Shown: positions 11,546-22,850, counted from the stretch's first letter. The stretch is DNA of 42,445 nt from Chara braunii (GCA_003427395.1 BFEA01000175.1:1656584-1699028); one strand, 5' to 3'. The notes: a model not told the origin generated them from the sequence alone. A program made the numbers and translations.

Positions 11546-11548
<3 letters not shown>

Positions 11549-11600
<52 letters not shown>
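11549..11600. repeat. (GA)n microsatellite
   Basis: An uninterrupted GA array that creates spurious frames on both strands. Confidence 0.97.
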
Positions 11601-11603
<3 letters not shown>

Positions 11604-11689
11604 TTTCCTCCTCCTCCTCCTCCTTTGTTTATTTGTGCATGTGTGTGTGACTTGTCATGGTTGTTGTACACAACACCAGAAAGGCATGT

Positions 11690-12130
11690 CTGTCCGTTTG
11701 TCCATCATTCTGTTAGCATGTCTGTCTGTATTCCACGTAGTTGAAGTGTCTGTGTGACTTGTCACCATATCTGTCTGCATGTTTGTCAGTTCGTCTGTCT
11801 GTTTGTCACTCAGTCACCCTGTCACTTCAGTCTGTCTATCATGTCTGCCTGTTGGTCAGTCTATCTTTCAGCCTATCTGTCCGTTTGTTCGTCAGTCTGT
11901 ATGCCAGACTTGCAAACAGACTCGCGTGACAAGGTGATTGAGTGAAAGACAGACAAACAGGTAAACATGCACACAAACACCGTCACAAGTCACATAGATA
12001 GTTCAACGTCTGTTTGTCTTCCATGGACGTCAAACTGTCTGTGTAACTTGTCACCTTGTTTGTGTGCCTGTTTGCTTGTTTGTATGTCTGTCACTCTGTG
12101 TCACGTTAGTCTTTGTGCAAGTCTGTCGAG
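11690..12130. repeat. Degenerate TGTCTG/TGTTTGTC low-complexity tract
   Basis: Dominated by 4- to 8-base permutations of CTGT, TTGT and CAGT. A longer block (TCTGTGTGACTTGTCACC) recurs in similar form near 12038. The Val/Cys/Leu/Ser-rich frames here come from the repeat. Confidence 0.8.
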
Positions 12131-12146
12131 TCCGTCTGTTAGTCAC

Positions 12147-12240
12147 TCTGCTGCTTTCTGGTTGGCTCGTGGCCATATCGTGATGTGTCGGCCTCTGCTG
12201 CTTTCTGGTTGGCCCATGGCCACATCGTGATGTGTCGGTC
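12147..12240. repeat. 47-bp tandem duplication
   Basis: TCTGCTGCTTTCTGGTTGGC begins at 12147 and again at 12194. Both copies continue through TGGCCA and ATCGTGATGTGTCGG. Confidence 0.9.
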
Positions 12241-12448
12241 TCACAAGGCATCTGGCCAGGGCACAACCACCCGGGCCCTGGGCTCAAATGCCCGGTGCAG
12301 TTGCTTATTTTGGAAAAGCCCAGGGTAGGGCTCTGGTTGTACTTCAACCAACTGTCGTGCAACAACTGTCAGAGACCCCCATTAGAAAATGATGAGATAA
12401 GGGTCTCTCCTGAATATTTGGGCCCACCTTCACTTAGGGCGGGCACGT

Positions 12449-12517
12449 GGCTTGTTGGGGGCCACAGTCAGAAGACTCAGAAGTTCTGAGTCTTCTGACT
12501 GTGGCCCCAAACAAGCC
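12449..12517. repeat. Near-perfect 34-bp hairpin with 1-nt loop
   Basis: 12449-12482 is the reverse complement of 12484-12517 with one mismatch, leaving only 12483 unpaired. The arms contain CCACAGTCAGAAGACTCAGA. It lies 102 bp before the N gap, so either a real foldback or a read/assembly palindrome is possible. Confidence 0.93.
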
Positions 12518-12619
12518 TCTGAGTCAGAACATATGCATGTTGTCCAGGAGCCCCTGAGGACACATTCCTCACATTTGTTCGAACTTCGAAGTTCCCAGTA
12601 GACTCAAGTAGTACAAAAA

Positions 12620-12734
12620 NNNNNNNNNNNNNNNNNNNNNNNNNNNNNNNNNNNNNNNNNNNNNNNNNNNNNNNNNNNNNNNNNNNNNNNNNNNNNNNNN
12701 NNNNNNNNNNNNNNNNNNNNNNNNNNNNNNNNNN
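12620..12734. other. Assembly gap (115 N)
   Basis: Unresolved bases flanked by A-runs on both sides, so the missing stretch probably includes or adjoins a homopolymer. Confidence 1.
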
Positions 12735-12832
12735 AAAAAAAAAAAAAAAAAAAAACGCGTGCGCGTATGCTGGTTTTCGGACACGTACGCGTACGTGCGC
12801 ATACGTACGCATACGCATACATGGTGCTACCC

Positions 12833-15800
12833 TGTATAACAGGTACAACGTGAATGTAAATTTTAAACAGTGTTAGTCAATGATAGTATGATGGGTAACA
12901 TCACTCTACGTTTGTATCCCCGTTAAAGGCTTTAGATATTGGGCACTATCACTATTACACAAACCTTATGAATAGACCGTTGATGCCCACCATCCCTCCC
13001 CCAACTAATGTATTTTTTTGGTACTCTTAGAGTAGTTGCCACAGACAATGTCAAATGGACCCAAGGTCTAACCTTAGGGCAACCAACCTCTTTCCTAACG
13101 TATCAAATTATTTGGTGATCCTATTGATATCATTTTTTTTGCTTTATTTGTTTTTTTTCAACTCTTAACCAATGTTATTTGTGGTTGTGATTTATCATAT
13201 CATCAATACGTTTACATCATACTTAATCTTCCCCAACAATGTTACGATTAGCACTATCAATATTCATATTGATACTTTTTTTCGTAAATGTTCATAGGCT
13301 GTCTTAATATTTCTACCAACTACTTCCAAGAGTCCGAGCAACTTACACAGTCTCATTAGTATAAGTATCCCCAGCGCCTAGCATAGCCCCAAAGTTTCAA
13401 CTTTTCTGGTTGCTCCCATTATGATATGAGAGAGACGACTTCGACTTTTCCCCGACCATGCTAATTGAAGATTTTTATTTTTCCGTCCTGTTTGTATCAG
13501 AGTGGAGATGACTCCAGCTTCTCTTCGATTGCTCTTGTATTTTAACTATAATAGCTTGCGTTAATCCAACCTAAACCTCCACATTTCATTTCACCTTCGG
13601 TAGTAATCTCTCCCACTGAAGATTGTTATCCACGAGTCAATCTTATGCAACCCCTCCTATATGATAATTCATTTCAACTTTTTATTTTCCTATATATTTA
13701 TCTATAAGTACCACCATACATATCTCAAACTATAGCAGTCCCCTCATTCTACCTTTGTCATCGTTATAGGAAAAGTCAACCCCTCATACCCAGTAATAGT
13801 GTTCCCTATCCTCCTTAGTTTTTCTCCCCAAAAAGACAATTAAAAACATAACCCGTATTACGAAACGATCCATTCCATCTTTATATTTTTAATGATTTTT
13901 ATTGTCTCACATTTAAGAGTACATATCTCTATCATCTAAAGGTCCGACCCACCCTACTTCTTACCATGGTAGGTTGACATCCTACAATTGTCTCCTTCCG
14001 ACGAGGAGTGAAGCCCCTACCATTAACGATAGTCTTCCTCATCCTTTGTACCTTTTTCTTTGCTCGAAGGTAACATTCCACTAGGCAGACTATATGGCCC
14101 TCATCATCAAATAACTTTTTGGGTGCGCGTCAACCTAGTATCAAGAGGACCAAACTCCCACATGCCTCCTTAAAACACTTTGTTCCTGCATAATTGTCTT
14201 CATTTGCTAACTTTGACAATCCTTTATCTTTGCATCTTCTCTCCCTTTATGGTATTAGTCGTAGATCCTTAGCTATAACTTATTTTCTCTCTCTCGTCCT
14301 CCATGCATCCATATTATTGATCTGCATCCGACATACATTGTCTTTAAGTAGGGGTATATAATTGTTACAAACAATCACATAAGAGCCTTTGGTCTCAAGG
14401 AGGGGGTGAAGGTCCTGCTTAGTACAGGGTGGGGTTGAGGGTATAAGGATTGACATAAAATGAGAGGTTGAAGACCAAAGGGTGTAGATTCGAGAGTGTT
14501 TAAACCACCAATACCTCTGTCACTCTTGGAAAAAAATTTAAAAAATATTGTTTTTCATCATTTTCAAACGTTTCGGGGGTTTGACGAGGCTCGGCAGTAG
14601 GATCTTATGGACCCCTTCAAAAAAATTAAAAAAAAAACAAAAGATCATATCCGAGAAGGCTGTGCACCAAGTTGTTCTCACACAAAAACTCACACGTTCG
14701 TATCTAACCACAATAGTAGTCAGATTCAGGTTTTCACTGTTTGTGTTTCTTGTTTTTTTTTTTTTTTTAGTTTTGGTGCCCCGTCAAGGAGGCACGGTGA
14801 TGTCCATGAGCTATTGATACCTTGTGGAGGAGGGTGTGCCCACACTATTACTTTGTATAATATATGAAGCCGCTTTCCAAGCCTAAGTCCAATTTCAATT
14901 TTTTTTGTTTTTTTCCTTTTTCCGTAGACCTGCGCCTAGTTGGTGTCAAGTCGATGGACTAACGACAAGTTTGGCTTAAAAGCTGTGGGACATTTGTTAT
15001 AATGACCCTGAAAAAACCCTGGAAATTTAGGGCTCTGTTAACCTCTTCTCGCTCCCGAGGGTCGGACGTTATGGAAATGTCGTACCCTGTTGATGTGGAC
15101 TTATATGAAGTTCAGATGCATATAGGTTGGAAAACGTCGGACCCCTTGGACATATCTGGGTTTTTATGAAGTTTAGATACATTCAGGGGGTACCGCGTTT
15201 TCAGAATGCCGGACCCTCATGAGCATCGAAATATTATGATTTTTGGGCTTCATGGTCCTGCACGTACTCTGGAGCATTTTTGTGTGCTGCAAGGGACAAC
15301 ATCGAGGCCACAAACGACCTGAAATAAGTATGTACAAACAAAAGCGCAATAATGGTATTAGGTCATTCGTCTAACTTCTCAATAATATATGAACTGGATG
15401 CATCTCTTCCGATCTTTTCAGTAATAGGAGAACATTTAGAAGTAAAATAACTTTTGCTTATTCTTGTGGCGACGTCCTCCTTGGTCGCTTGTCGTTTTCG
15501 CCATTATGCTTTTCTCATACCAAAACTTACCTATGGAACCTGATGCACGGAGATCTCAATTTTCACCCAAGACTCCATCCCCACCTTCAAAATTTATTGG
15601 GATACCTCTTTTTGTTGCAACCTTTTTGGGCCTACTCCCACTCCGATTAGAAAGTTGCTACGGGTGTGGGGTTGTGCGTCATGCAATGCTCAAGTACTAC
15701 TTTGGCTGGTGGGGAAGGACCTGCCGCAGTAGGTGCAGATTGGGGATCTCCACACCAACCGGTCAAGGGTAGGAAGGCACTTACAGGTTAGCTGCAACTG

Positions 15801-16062
15801 GCAGGCCTCGATCGGATGTTGGCATGGGATGTGTGTAGTTATCTGCCATGGCAAGGCTCTATGGAATGGCCTACTGTTGAGGACTGTTCCTACGAACTCC
15901 AACAGTCTAGCAGCTCCAACAGTAGGCCCGCAGTAGATGTTGCTCAGAAAAAAAGAAAACGGCAAGAAAAAGAACTGCCCCTCTCACTCTTCGCTCATCC
16001 GTCTAAATCCATCCCCTACTACTGTGGCCTAGTTCCCCCATCCACTTGCTGAGCAAGATTCG
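12833..16062. other. Gene-less DNA, mostly unrecognised
   Basis: No frame above about 100 codons and no domain seen. Around 15090-15215 there are two imperfect copies of a ~62-bp unit (ATGAAGTTCAGATGCAT versus ATGAAGTTTAGATACAT, each followed by GCCGGACCC- or GTCGGACCC-like text). Poly-T runs lie near 14750-14769 and 14898-14925. Nothing else can be supported. Confidence 0.6.
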
Positions 16063-16150
16063 TGGGGTGTCCTTCCAACACCAACTGGGAATAGGCAGGA
16101 GAGGGTGGGGTGTCCCCTTCTAACACCAACTGAGCATAGGCAGGAGAGGA
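16063..16150. repeat. 43-bp tandem duplication
   Basis: TGGGGTGTCC at 16063 recurs at 16106. Both units continue through CAACACCAACTG and end ATAGGCAGGAGAGG. The repeat adjoins the tRNA-like segment at 16150-16225. Confidence 0.88.
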
Positions 16151-16225
16151 TGAGGGCGATGGAATCGAACCCATCACCTCTCCGTTGGAATGCCAGAGCA
16201 CCCTGCTCGTGCTAAGTTTGCGCCA
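16150..16225 (-). repeat. tRNA-like SINE head (minus strand)
   Basis: On the minus strand a near-consensus B box (GGGTTCGATTCC, complement of 16161-16172) lies about 30 bases downstream of an A-box-like CTTAGCACGAGCAGG (complement of 16202-16216). The spacing is tRNA-like, but I cannot fold a clean anticodon arm, so a SINE head or decayed tRNA is more likely than a working gene. The downstream 43-bp duplication would be its body. Confidence 0.45.
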
Positions 16226-16365
16226 AGCTAGCACGGACCTGGCCATTCTGCTGACCAGGGCCTGGCCCAACCGGCCCTCTGCAAGTACCTTAGGCATGAA
16301 CCTGGGGAGAAAACCGTCACGTTCGTGCTTTGTTAGCACTACCATAGCACCTGCCTCGAGACCAG

Positions 16366-16462
16366 GGGCTAGGTCCCACTTACACGAATTAAGCCATATT
16401 GACCGTAGATTGCAAAGATCAACGGCCAGAATCTCTTAATCCGTGCAAGTGGGACCTTGCCC
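16366..16462. mobile_element. GGGC foldback element, copy 1 (97 bp)
   Basis: The whole element is an inverted repeat. The left arm starts GGGCTAGGTCCCACTT. The reverse complement of the right arm starts GGGCAAGGTCCCACTTG, and the arms stay similar to the centre (GATCAACGG). It is flanked on both sides by CAG (16363-16365 and 16463-16465), which reads as a 3-bp target duplication. Confidence 0.75.
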
Positions 16463-16969
16463 CAGGTCTATGCTTCGTCACCGGGAACATGGCACCTGTG
16501 GGGCTAGGGCCAACACTCATGTCATGCCTTTCTTATGGATAGCTATCTCGTGTATATGACATGCAAGTTCCCCGCAAGCTATCATATTGCGTTTCCATTT
16601 CTGGCTATACTGCCTGTCCCTATTCCGGCGCACTAAAATGAGGCACCTTACGTGATAGGAACACCATTAGCCCAAAGGCAACAATGATTATTTTCATCAC
16701 ACCTGATAAAGGACGCTGCTAGAGAGGCGACGCCCCCGGGCTAAGTAGGGTATACAGGACAGTCCGTCCCCAAGGGCGTTCCCCGTGTGGAACATCGGCA
16801 ATATCCCTGGCAGTCCTCTACCCCAAACTCCGGTTCGAATCACGGTTCCAACCAGGTCAGATGGTCGTGCCAGCGGAGCCAGGGAGTGGGAGTAATGACG
16901 CTGCCACAAAATAGGTAGGTCACGTTTGTGTCCGAGTTGTATGCGCGGCTATGGAATGGCGCACGAACG

Positions 16970-17090
16970 GGGATCGCTCCACTGCTCTCGAAATGTGCAA
17001 ACCGAGAGTGAATCTTCCGTTAGAACATGGAAAGATGCACCGCCCTCATTCTTGTCTTTTATGCATGTCGAGAGTAGTGGAGCGAGGCCC
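16970..17090. mobile_element. Foldback element with GGGCCTCGCTCCACTACTC end (~120 bp)
   Basis: Left GGGATCGCTCCACTGCTCTC, then GAAATGTGC; right, reverse-complemented, GGGCCTCGCTCCACTACTCTC, then GACATGCAT. It abuts copy 2 of the AGGTCCCACTTG family, only ATT lying between them. No matching target duplication for this element itself. Confidence 0.6.
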
Positions 17091-17093
17091 ATT

Positions 17094-17190
17094 GGGCAAG
17101 GTCCCACTTGCGCGGACTAAGAGATTCTGGCCGTTGATCTTTGCTATCTACGGTCAATATCGAGTATTTCGTGTAAGTGGGACCTAGCCC
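17094..17190. mobile_element. GGGC foldback element, copy 2 (97 bp)
   Basis: Same family as 16366-16462 but in the opposite orientation: it starts GGGCAAGGTCCCACTTG and ends AAGTGGGACCTAGCCC. It is flanked by ATT on both sides (17091-17093 and 17191-17193). Confidence 0.75.
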
Positions 17191-17484
17191 ATTGTCCAAC
17201 GGTAATATCGTCGGAGCGGAGCGTGGCCATTCGGATCCAGGCCATTCGGATCCAATAGTCCTGGGGTACAGCTGGACGGCCCACGGGCTATAGAAACTGC
17301 CTCTACTTCCCTGGCGCGAGGAATTCCAGCCCCTGACAAATGACTTCGAAAATGGCCTCGCTACTGCATCACTCCCTTGAAAATAACGCACGCACCCTCA
17401 AAACGAATGTATACAAGTATTTCCAGTCGGGTACCGCCAAAGTAAGGGTGTGTTGTGTTCGGGGGAAGACGGTGGCCAACGCCC

Positions 17485-17703
17485 GGGCGGCGTCCGCTTG
17501 TGAAAATTGGTGACGGGTATCATTTTCCGGAAAGATACACATTCACCCCCCAGGGCCAAGTCCCACTTACCCGACTTCTTCACTTCTGACCGTTGATTCT
17601 GAAGATCAACGACCACAAATGAAGAATTCAGCCGGCGTGTCCGATGTGAAAATTTGTGAAAATTGCTGCGGTGTATCGTTTTCCGGAAAGATACATTCAC
17701 CCC
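17485..17703. repeat. Direct repeat (~65-73 bp) flanking a damaged GGGC foldback copy
   Basis: 17485-17549 and 17631-17703 both read GGCG-GTCCG, then TGTGAAAATT, then TTTTCCGGAAAGATACA, then TTCACCCC. Between them, from 17553, is a third family copy (GGGCCAAGTCCCACTTA, with the GATCAACG centre) whose right end is missing. Confidence 0.65.
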
Positions 17704-17871
17704 TGGTTAGTAGATTTGGCGTGTGGTGCAGCGAGGCCCGGAGGAAGCGAGAAAAAAAACCCCACCTCCGGTGTGTTTCCGTCGTTTTCCAGGGCTCTTT
17801 TCCCTTTTTCATTTTTATCCGGGTCACCCCTGATATATTACACATGAGACGTTGAGCGTTTCCAACACCGG

Positions 17872-17968
17872 GGGCTAGGTCACACTTGCACCAATTATGC
17901 GATATCAACCGTTGATAGCGAAGATCAACGGCCGAAATCTCCTAATCTGTGCAAGTGGGACCTTGCCC
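17872..17968. mobile_element. GGGC foldback element, copy 4 (97 bp)
   Basis: GGGCTAGGTCACACTTGCACC on the left and AAGTGGGACCTTGCCC on the right, with the same central GATCAACGGCC. The flanks (CGG and CTG) agree at two of three bases. Confidence 0.68.
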
Positions 17969-17972
17969 CTGA

Positions 17973-19476
17973 CCTGAGTGTTACCGGCTCACATCTGTCC
18001 GTCATTCCGCGCGATTGCACGGTCCCTTTCCTCGAAGACATGGTCACTCCAGAGGACCTTCGTTTACTACCAAGCTCTGGGTACGATTACGGTCTCATTC
18101 ATCCTGGACAAGCCGTAGATGAGGTCAGATACATTCAGGAGAGTTGTGGTCCGAGGCCCATTTTCCTTCGTTTTCGTTTCTAACGGCCGCAGCAGAAGCA
18201 ACAGCAAAACCCTTCACTTCACAAAAGAAAAAACAAATTTGCAAAATTTGCAAATTTATGTCGAACGGCTATGCGCCGCAGGGAGCTGCCGAGCGGGGTA
18301 CTACGGCCGGCGCGGTCCTTGTGTGTGTGTTTTTTTTTTTTTTTTTTTTTAATTTTTAAACTTCCTGTGTTTTGTGTTTCCGAAGGCGGGCGTTGTTGTC
18401 CGGTGGCGGGGAATTCGAAAGTTCGAAGCCGCGCGCGAAGCCGCGCGTGGGGTTGAAGCAACGGCGTCAGCCGGCCATCCCGCGCAAGGGGAGGAGTTCA
18501 GGGCAGCTCTGTTTCCTTTCCATTCCATTAACATTAATTGATAGCCACGCAGAGGATTGTCACTGGAGTAGCGCCTCATCCGCTGCCGCATGTCTCGTTT
18601 CTCAGTCTACCCCCTGATTTATTTGCCGCACCGACATCTCCGTTTGGTATTAGATCGCGGTCCGTGCACGAGGTTACGTCAAGGGCGTTTTCGTCGCCAT
18701 CGTCCTGCCTTCCTTCCTTCTATCTTCTTGGGCAGAGGGCGGGCTTCAGCAGAGCGCATCACACCTCGTAGGTGTATAGCTCAAGTGTGACCAACTCCAT
18801 CTTCCTGTGAACGACGAAGAACGACAGCAACTACGCTGTGAACTCGTGTAGCGAGAAGACACACTGCTGATTGGAGACGAACTGTCCTCTATACATTTGT
18901 TGAGCGGCGGATCGGTTTTGCTTCCTTGTTGATATCAATTTTTTCTCAGTGATTGGTGTGTGCGCGCGGGCTGGTCATGCTGAATCGACGGCGCTATTTT
19001 GTGCTGCCGCTATGAGCTATCACTCAAAAGAGCGCGCGTTCGTCACACATGTGTATGGGTTGGTGGATCGGTTGCTATCTCTGTAGATAGCTATCACTTC
19101 GAGGGATTGAAGTGAGTGCTGGTTTTATCGAATGCACGGCGCCATGTTGTGCAGGCGGTCGCGCTATCATATGTCAGTTGAATCGGGTAAGCTCTTCGCT
19201 TTGTCGTAGGGTTCGATAGATAGCAGATGATCATGGTGATTCGTGTGCCTGAATTTGGCGTCGGAAGGTGTAGGAGTGCGTCGTCGACTTGGTGTTTAGG
19301 AAGGAGATCTGAGAGTTTCCCCCCTTCGCGGATTCATCAGCTTACGTTAGACCTTCCATTGCCAGCTAAGTCCTGCGACCTGTTCAAATCAATCCTCGCG
19401 TTTTCAAATCAATCCTTTTTAAATTAATCCGGGCGAAATCTAGCCGAACAGGTTCATCACGTTCGCTGATCAAGGC

Positions 19477-19478
<2 letters not shown>
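17973..19478. other. Upstream region of the kinesin gene, no gene recognised
   Basis: Moderately GC-rich DNA with a poly-T run at 18330-18350 and no supported reading frame. It may contain the distal promoter of the kinesin, but I cannot point to a specific element. Confidence 0.45.

Positions 19479-19565
<87 letters not shown>
19479..19565. repeat. (GA)n microsatellite
   Basis: About 43 uninterrupted GA units. GA tracts are frequent near plant transcription starts, so a 5'UTR or promoter location is possible. Confidence 0.97.
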
Positions 19566-19567
<2 letters not shown>

Positions 19568-19884
19568 TGCTAATTGCATGGGTGATCGATCCGTTAACAG
19601 GATTCCTCTTAAGTTACGCTACACTGAAGGTCGCTCTAAATAAAACATCTGGGTGAAGCGAGTTGTGTGTGTTTGGAGTGCTGGGCTTTGGAGCGATCGC
19701 ATGTGCAGAAGTGAAATTTTCATCTTCATTTTGCGCCTGGATCGCACATTCGGCGGCGTTGGGGAAAGTAAATATTACTGAGGACACCACATTAATCTTC
19801 TTGTACAGGTACGATTACCGAAATTTCAACGGACCTGACGCATTCCTCCTTTGTTTTTTCTCTCTTTTTTTCCGTCTCCATCAT

Positions 19885-19985
19885 GACCCTGAATATACTT
19901 CTTTCGGACCCTGAATACACTTTTTTCGGTCCCTGAATATTTTTTTTTCGGACCCTGAATGTACTCCTTTCGGACCCTGAATTTG
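19885..19985. repeat. 22-bp array, five copies
   Basis: GACCCTGAAT or GTCCCTGAAT begins at 19885, 19907, 19929, 19951 and 19973, exactly 22 bases apart. The units are joined by T-rich spacers ending TTTCG. The spacers vary while the decamer is conserved. Confidence 0.92.
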
Positions 19986-20089
19986 TAGTACACTCCCACC
20001 GTCCGTCACCTTCATTTCATTTCGTAACGTTTTTAACTCGTACCTTGTGCTGTATTTATAATTTGTTCGTCATCCTCAGTTTTTATTAA

Positions 20090-22470
20090 TTGTTGATCGA
20101 CCTACTGTTCTCTTCAGTCCGGGACCTTACTCTGTTCCTCATTTCTCCTCTGACGTTCTACTTTCCTCCGTCCGTCGTTCCTCGTGAGATCTCGACTCCC
20201 TTTTACATATCTGCCTCTCTTTCGACCCTTCTCCCTTGTCGTGCTCTGTCTTCGCCTCTCTTTCCATTTCCTATCTGTCACCTCCTTCCCCTCCGCTTGT
20301 CTCCCTTCACCTCCTTCCCCTCCGCTTGTGTCTCCCTTCTACCCCTGTCGGTCGGTCCCTTAGCCTCCATAGCGTGATCTTTTCTTCTACGTCTCTCGCT
20401 CTTCCCTTGTCTGTCTGATTCCTCGTCAGTCGCGCGTGCCTTTCCCGTGTGCCTGCGGTTCGCGTCCACTGTGTTGGTGTCCCTATTCCCCTCCGTGTCT
20501 CTAACAGCTTTGTCGTCCTCCTTCCTGATGTCTGTCTAACTCGTTTTGATTTTTCACCGATCCTCTGTCTGGTTCCGCTTTTGTCTCTCGCTGTCCTTCG
20601 CGTTGCTTCCTTCCCTCCGTCTCCGTACCTCCCATCTCTTCCCTCCCCTCCGTCTCTTCCCTCCCCTCCGTCTCTTTTCCTTCCCTCCGTCTCTCTTCTG
20701 TCTTCCCTCACCTTCGTCTTCCCTCGCTTCGCTGCCCCTCTCTCCCTTCGGTCCCTTCCCTTCCCCCGCGTGTAGCTCCTTTCTCCCCGGAGTCCCGACA
20801 TCTAGCTCTTCCCCCGTCATCTAGCTCTTCCCCGGGCGGCTGGATTCTCCCTCGGGCGTCTGGGTTCTCCCCCGGGCGTCTGGGTTCTCCCCCGGGCGTC
20901 TGGGTTCTCCCCCGGGCGTCTTCTCCCCCGGGCGTCTGGCTTCTCTTCCGGGCGTCTGGCCTCTCTTCCGGGCGTCTTGGTTCTCCTCCCCCCGGCGTCT
21001 GGCTCCTCCCCGGGCGTCTGGCTCCTTCCCGGGCTTCTGGCTCCTCCCCGGGAGTCTGGCTCCTCCCCGGGCGTCTGGCTCCTCCCCGGGCGTCTGGCTC
21101 CTTTCCCCCTGTGTCTGGCTCCTCCGCCGTGCGTCTGGCTTCTCCCCCCTGCGTCTGGCTCCTGCGCCCAGCGTCTGGCTCCTCCCTCCTGGCGTCTAGC
21201 TCCTCTATGGATCCTCTCCTGCGTCTCGGCCCTCTGCTGCTGCGTCTGGCTCCTCCCTCTTTTCTCTGTTCCTTCCCCCTGGCATTTGACTTTCCTCCAC
21301 CTCCCTGCGTGTCGGCTCCCCCTGCAAGCGTTTCACTGCGTTTCGGCTCTCCCTCCCTCCGTCTCGGTTCCCTCTTTTCGTCTCGCTTTCGCGCCGTTTG
21401 TGTCACTTCTGCCCGCCCCCCTCTCCTGCCTGCGTCTTGCTTCCCTTTCATGTTGCTGATTTTTTTCGCCGCTCGTCTCCTTCTTCGTCTTTCTCCCTTG
21501 TGTCTGTCCCTCTCGTCTGCTTATGTGCTCTTCGCATATAGTTGTTTTTCCCGCAGAGCTTTCTCACTCTGTCTTCCTGTCTCTGCTCTCTGTATTGCCC
21601 TCTCCTGTTCCGGTGTTGCTCTCTCACTTTCTCCTCTACCTCCTCCATACTTTTCCTGTCTCATCGCACCCTTCCTGCGCGTCCCCTCTAGCATGTGTTT
21701 TTTCCCTTTACCCAGCTCTTATCTATCTTCCCTTCTACCTCCATCTCGGCATTCTTACGCAATCCCTTCCCTTACCCCCGTTTGTTTACCTTGGCTCATC
21801 TTTTCAGCCTGGCTTGTCCTCGTCCTCTTTCTTTGTTCACCCGGTCCTCCGGTGTCTTGCCCAGTCTGTTGGTTTACACTCGTTTCTCGGCTTCTGATTT
21901 GTCTCCCGCGCTCCTATGTTTGTCTTCTCTCCAGTCTCTTTTCCTTGGACTCGCATTTATATCCTTGCCCAGTCTCTTGGTCTGCACTCGTTTCTCCAGT
22001 CTCTTTTCCGCGGACTCGCATTTATATCCTTCGCAGGGCTCTCTTTGCTTCCTCCTTTCTTCTACCTTTTCCGTGCCTCGTGTCCCCCGTTATGACCTAT
22101 CCCGTCATATCCCTTTACAGTCACCCCCTTGCCTTCCTTTATGGACATCTATGTGCCGAACTCTTTTATTTCGCTCTCTTCTCCCTCCCTCTGACTTTCT
22201 CCCCTGTCGCTGTTTTCCTCTCCTTTGCGCCCATGGCGTCTCTAGCAGTCCCTATATCTCTCCTCTTGTACTGCCTCCCTATTCTTCTCTGCGTTCCTTT
22301 CCGCTTACCCCCTGCCCTTCATTTCCTCTCTTCCTGTCTCTCTGCGCTCCTCTCTTGAGCTCCCTTAACTCCTGCCCCCGTTCCACCCCCGCCCCTTTTA
22401 CCCACTTCCCCCCGCTTCCCCCTCCTCTATCTGTTGGCCTCCCTGCGTCTCTTGTCTCTTTCCATCCGAA
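20090..22470. repeat. Pyrimidine-rich (CT) tract
   Basis: About 2.4 kb in which the + strand is overwhelmingly C and T. It produces long Ser/Pro/Leu/Phe frames on + (for example 21111-22358) and Arg/Glu/Gly frames on - (20708-21451). I treat these as composition artefacts: several frames are open in parallel and none shows a domain. Confidence 0.75.
20770..21215. repeat. 20-bp minisatellite
   Basis: Around twenty units of about 20 bases based on CTGGCTCCTCCCCGGGCGT. Units at 20861, 20881 and 20901 are virtually identical (TGGGTTCTCCCCCGGGCGTC). The ends of the array decay into the surrounding CT tract. Confidence 0.92.
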
Positions 22471-22659
22471 GGCTTTTGAATTCCACAGCGATTATGTCTC
22501 TTTCCATCTGAAGGCTTTTTGATTCCACAGCGATGAACTGTCTTTATAAATGGAAGCTTTGGTGTTACGGTCGATTGTATTTCATAGCACAGGTTGATTG
22601 ATATGGTTCATTTTTGCTTCGTTGTTTTGCCTGATTCCTCGGTGCAGTCGGTTATCCAT

Positions 22660-22800
22660 CTCTGATAGACAGCCCGGGCTCTCTCATAGAAAGTCCGTGC
22701 TCTCTTGTAGACAGCGCGGGCTCTCTCTCATAGACAGCCCGGCGTCTGATGAGATAGAGAGCTCTCTGCAGGCAGGGCTCTCTCACAGACATGCCCAGAC
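22660..22800. repeat. Short imperfect repeats based on GGGCTCTCTCATAGACAG
   Basis: Five or so imperfect ~25-base units sharing GCTCTCT and TAGACAG lie just upstream of the kinesin start. Confidence 0.6.
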
Positions 22801-22850
22801 GCAGCAGCGGAGGATCTTTGCAGTTGATGTCTACTTCGAGAAGTCCCTCC

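Larger units (their letters stand above)
11376..12832. mobile_element. Candidate inverted-repeat element with GTACGC-rich ends
   Basis: GGGTAGCAC at 11376 is matched by GTGCTACCC at 12824-12832. Inside both ends are alternating purine-pyrimidine stretches built from ACGTACGC and CATACG. The interior holds a GA array, a long degenerate TGTCTG tract, a 47-bp duplication, a hairpin and a sequence gap. No transposase is visible and no target duplication could be read. Confidence 0.35.

Noticed and set aside
11415-11744. Frames with Arg-Glu or Ser-Leu repeats
   Set aside because: Translations of the GA microsatellite at 11549-11600.
16826-16850. B-box-like GGTTCGAATC as another tRNA or SINE
   Set aside because: No A box at the right distance and no foldable arms; one 10-mer alone is weak evidence.
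20708-21451. 247-codon Arg/Glu/Gly frame on the minus strand
   Set aside because: It is the complement of the 20-bp minisatellite and CT tract; the periodic PGGEPRRP text is the repeat in translation.
21111-22522. Long Ser/Pro/Leu-rich frames (415 and 275 codons)
   Set aside because: They lie in a 2.4-kb CT-rich tract where two + frames and one - frame are open at once; there is no domain and the residues follow the base composition.
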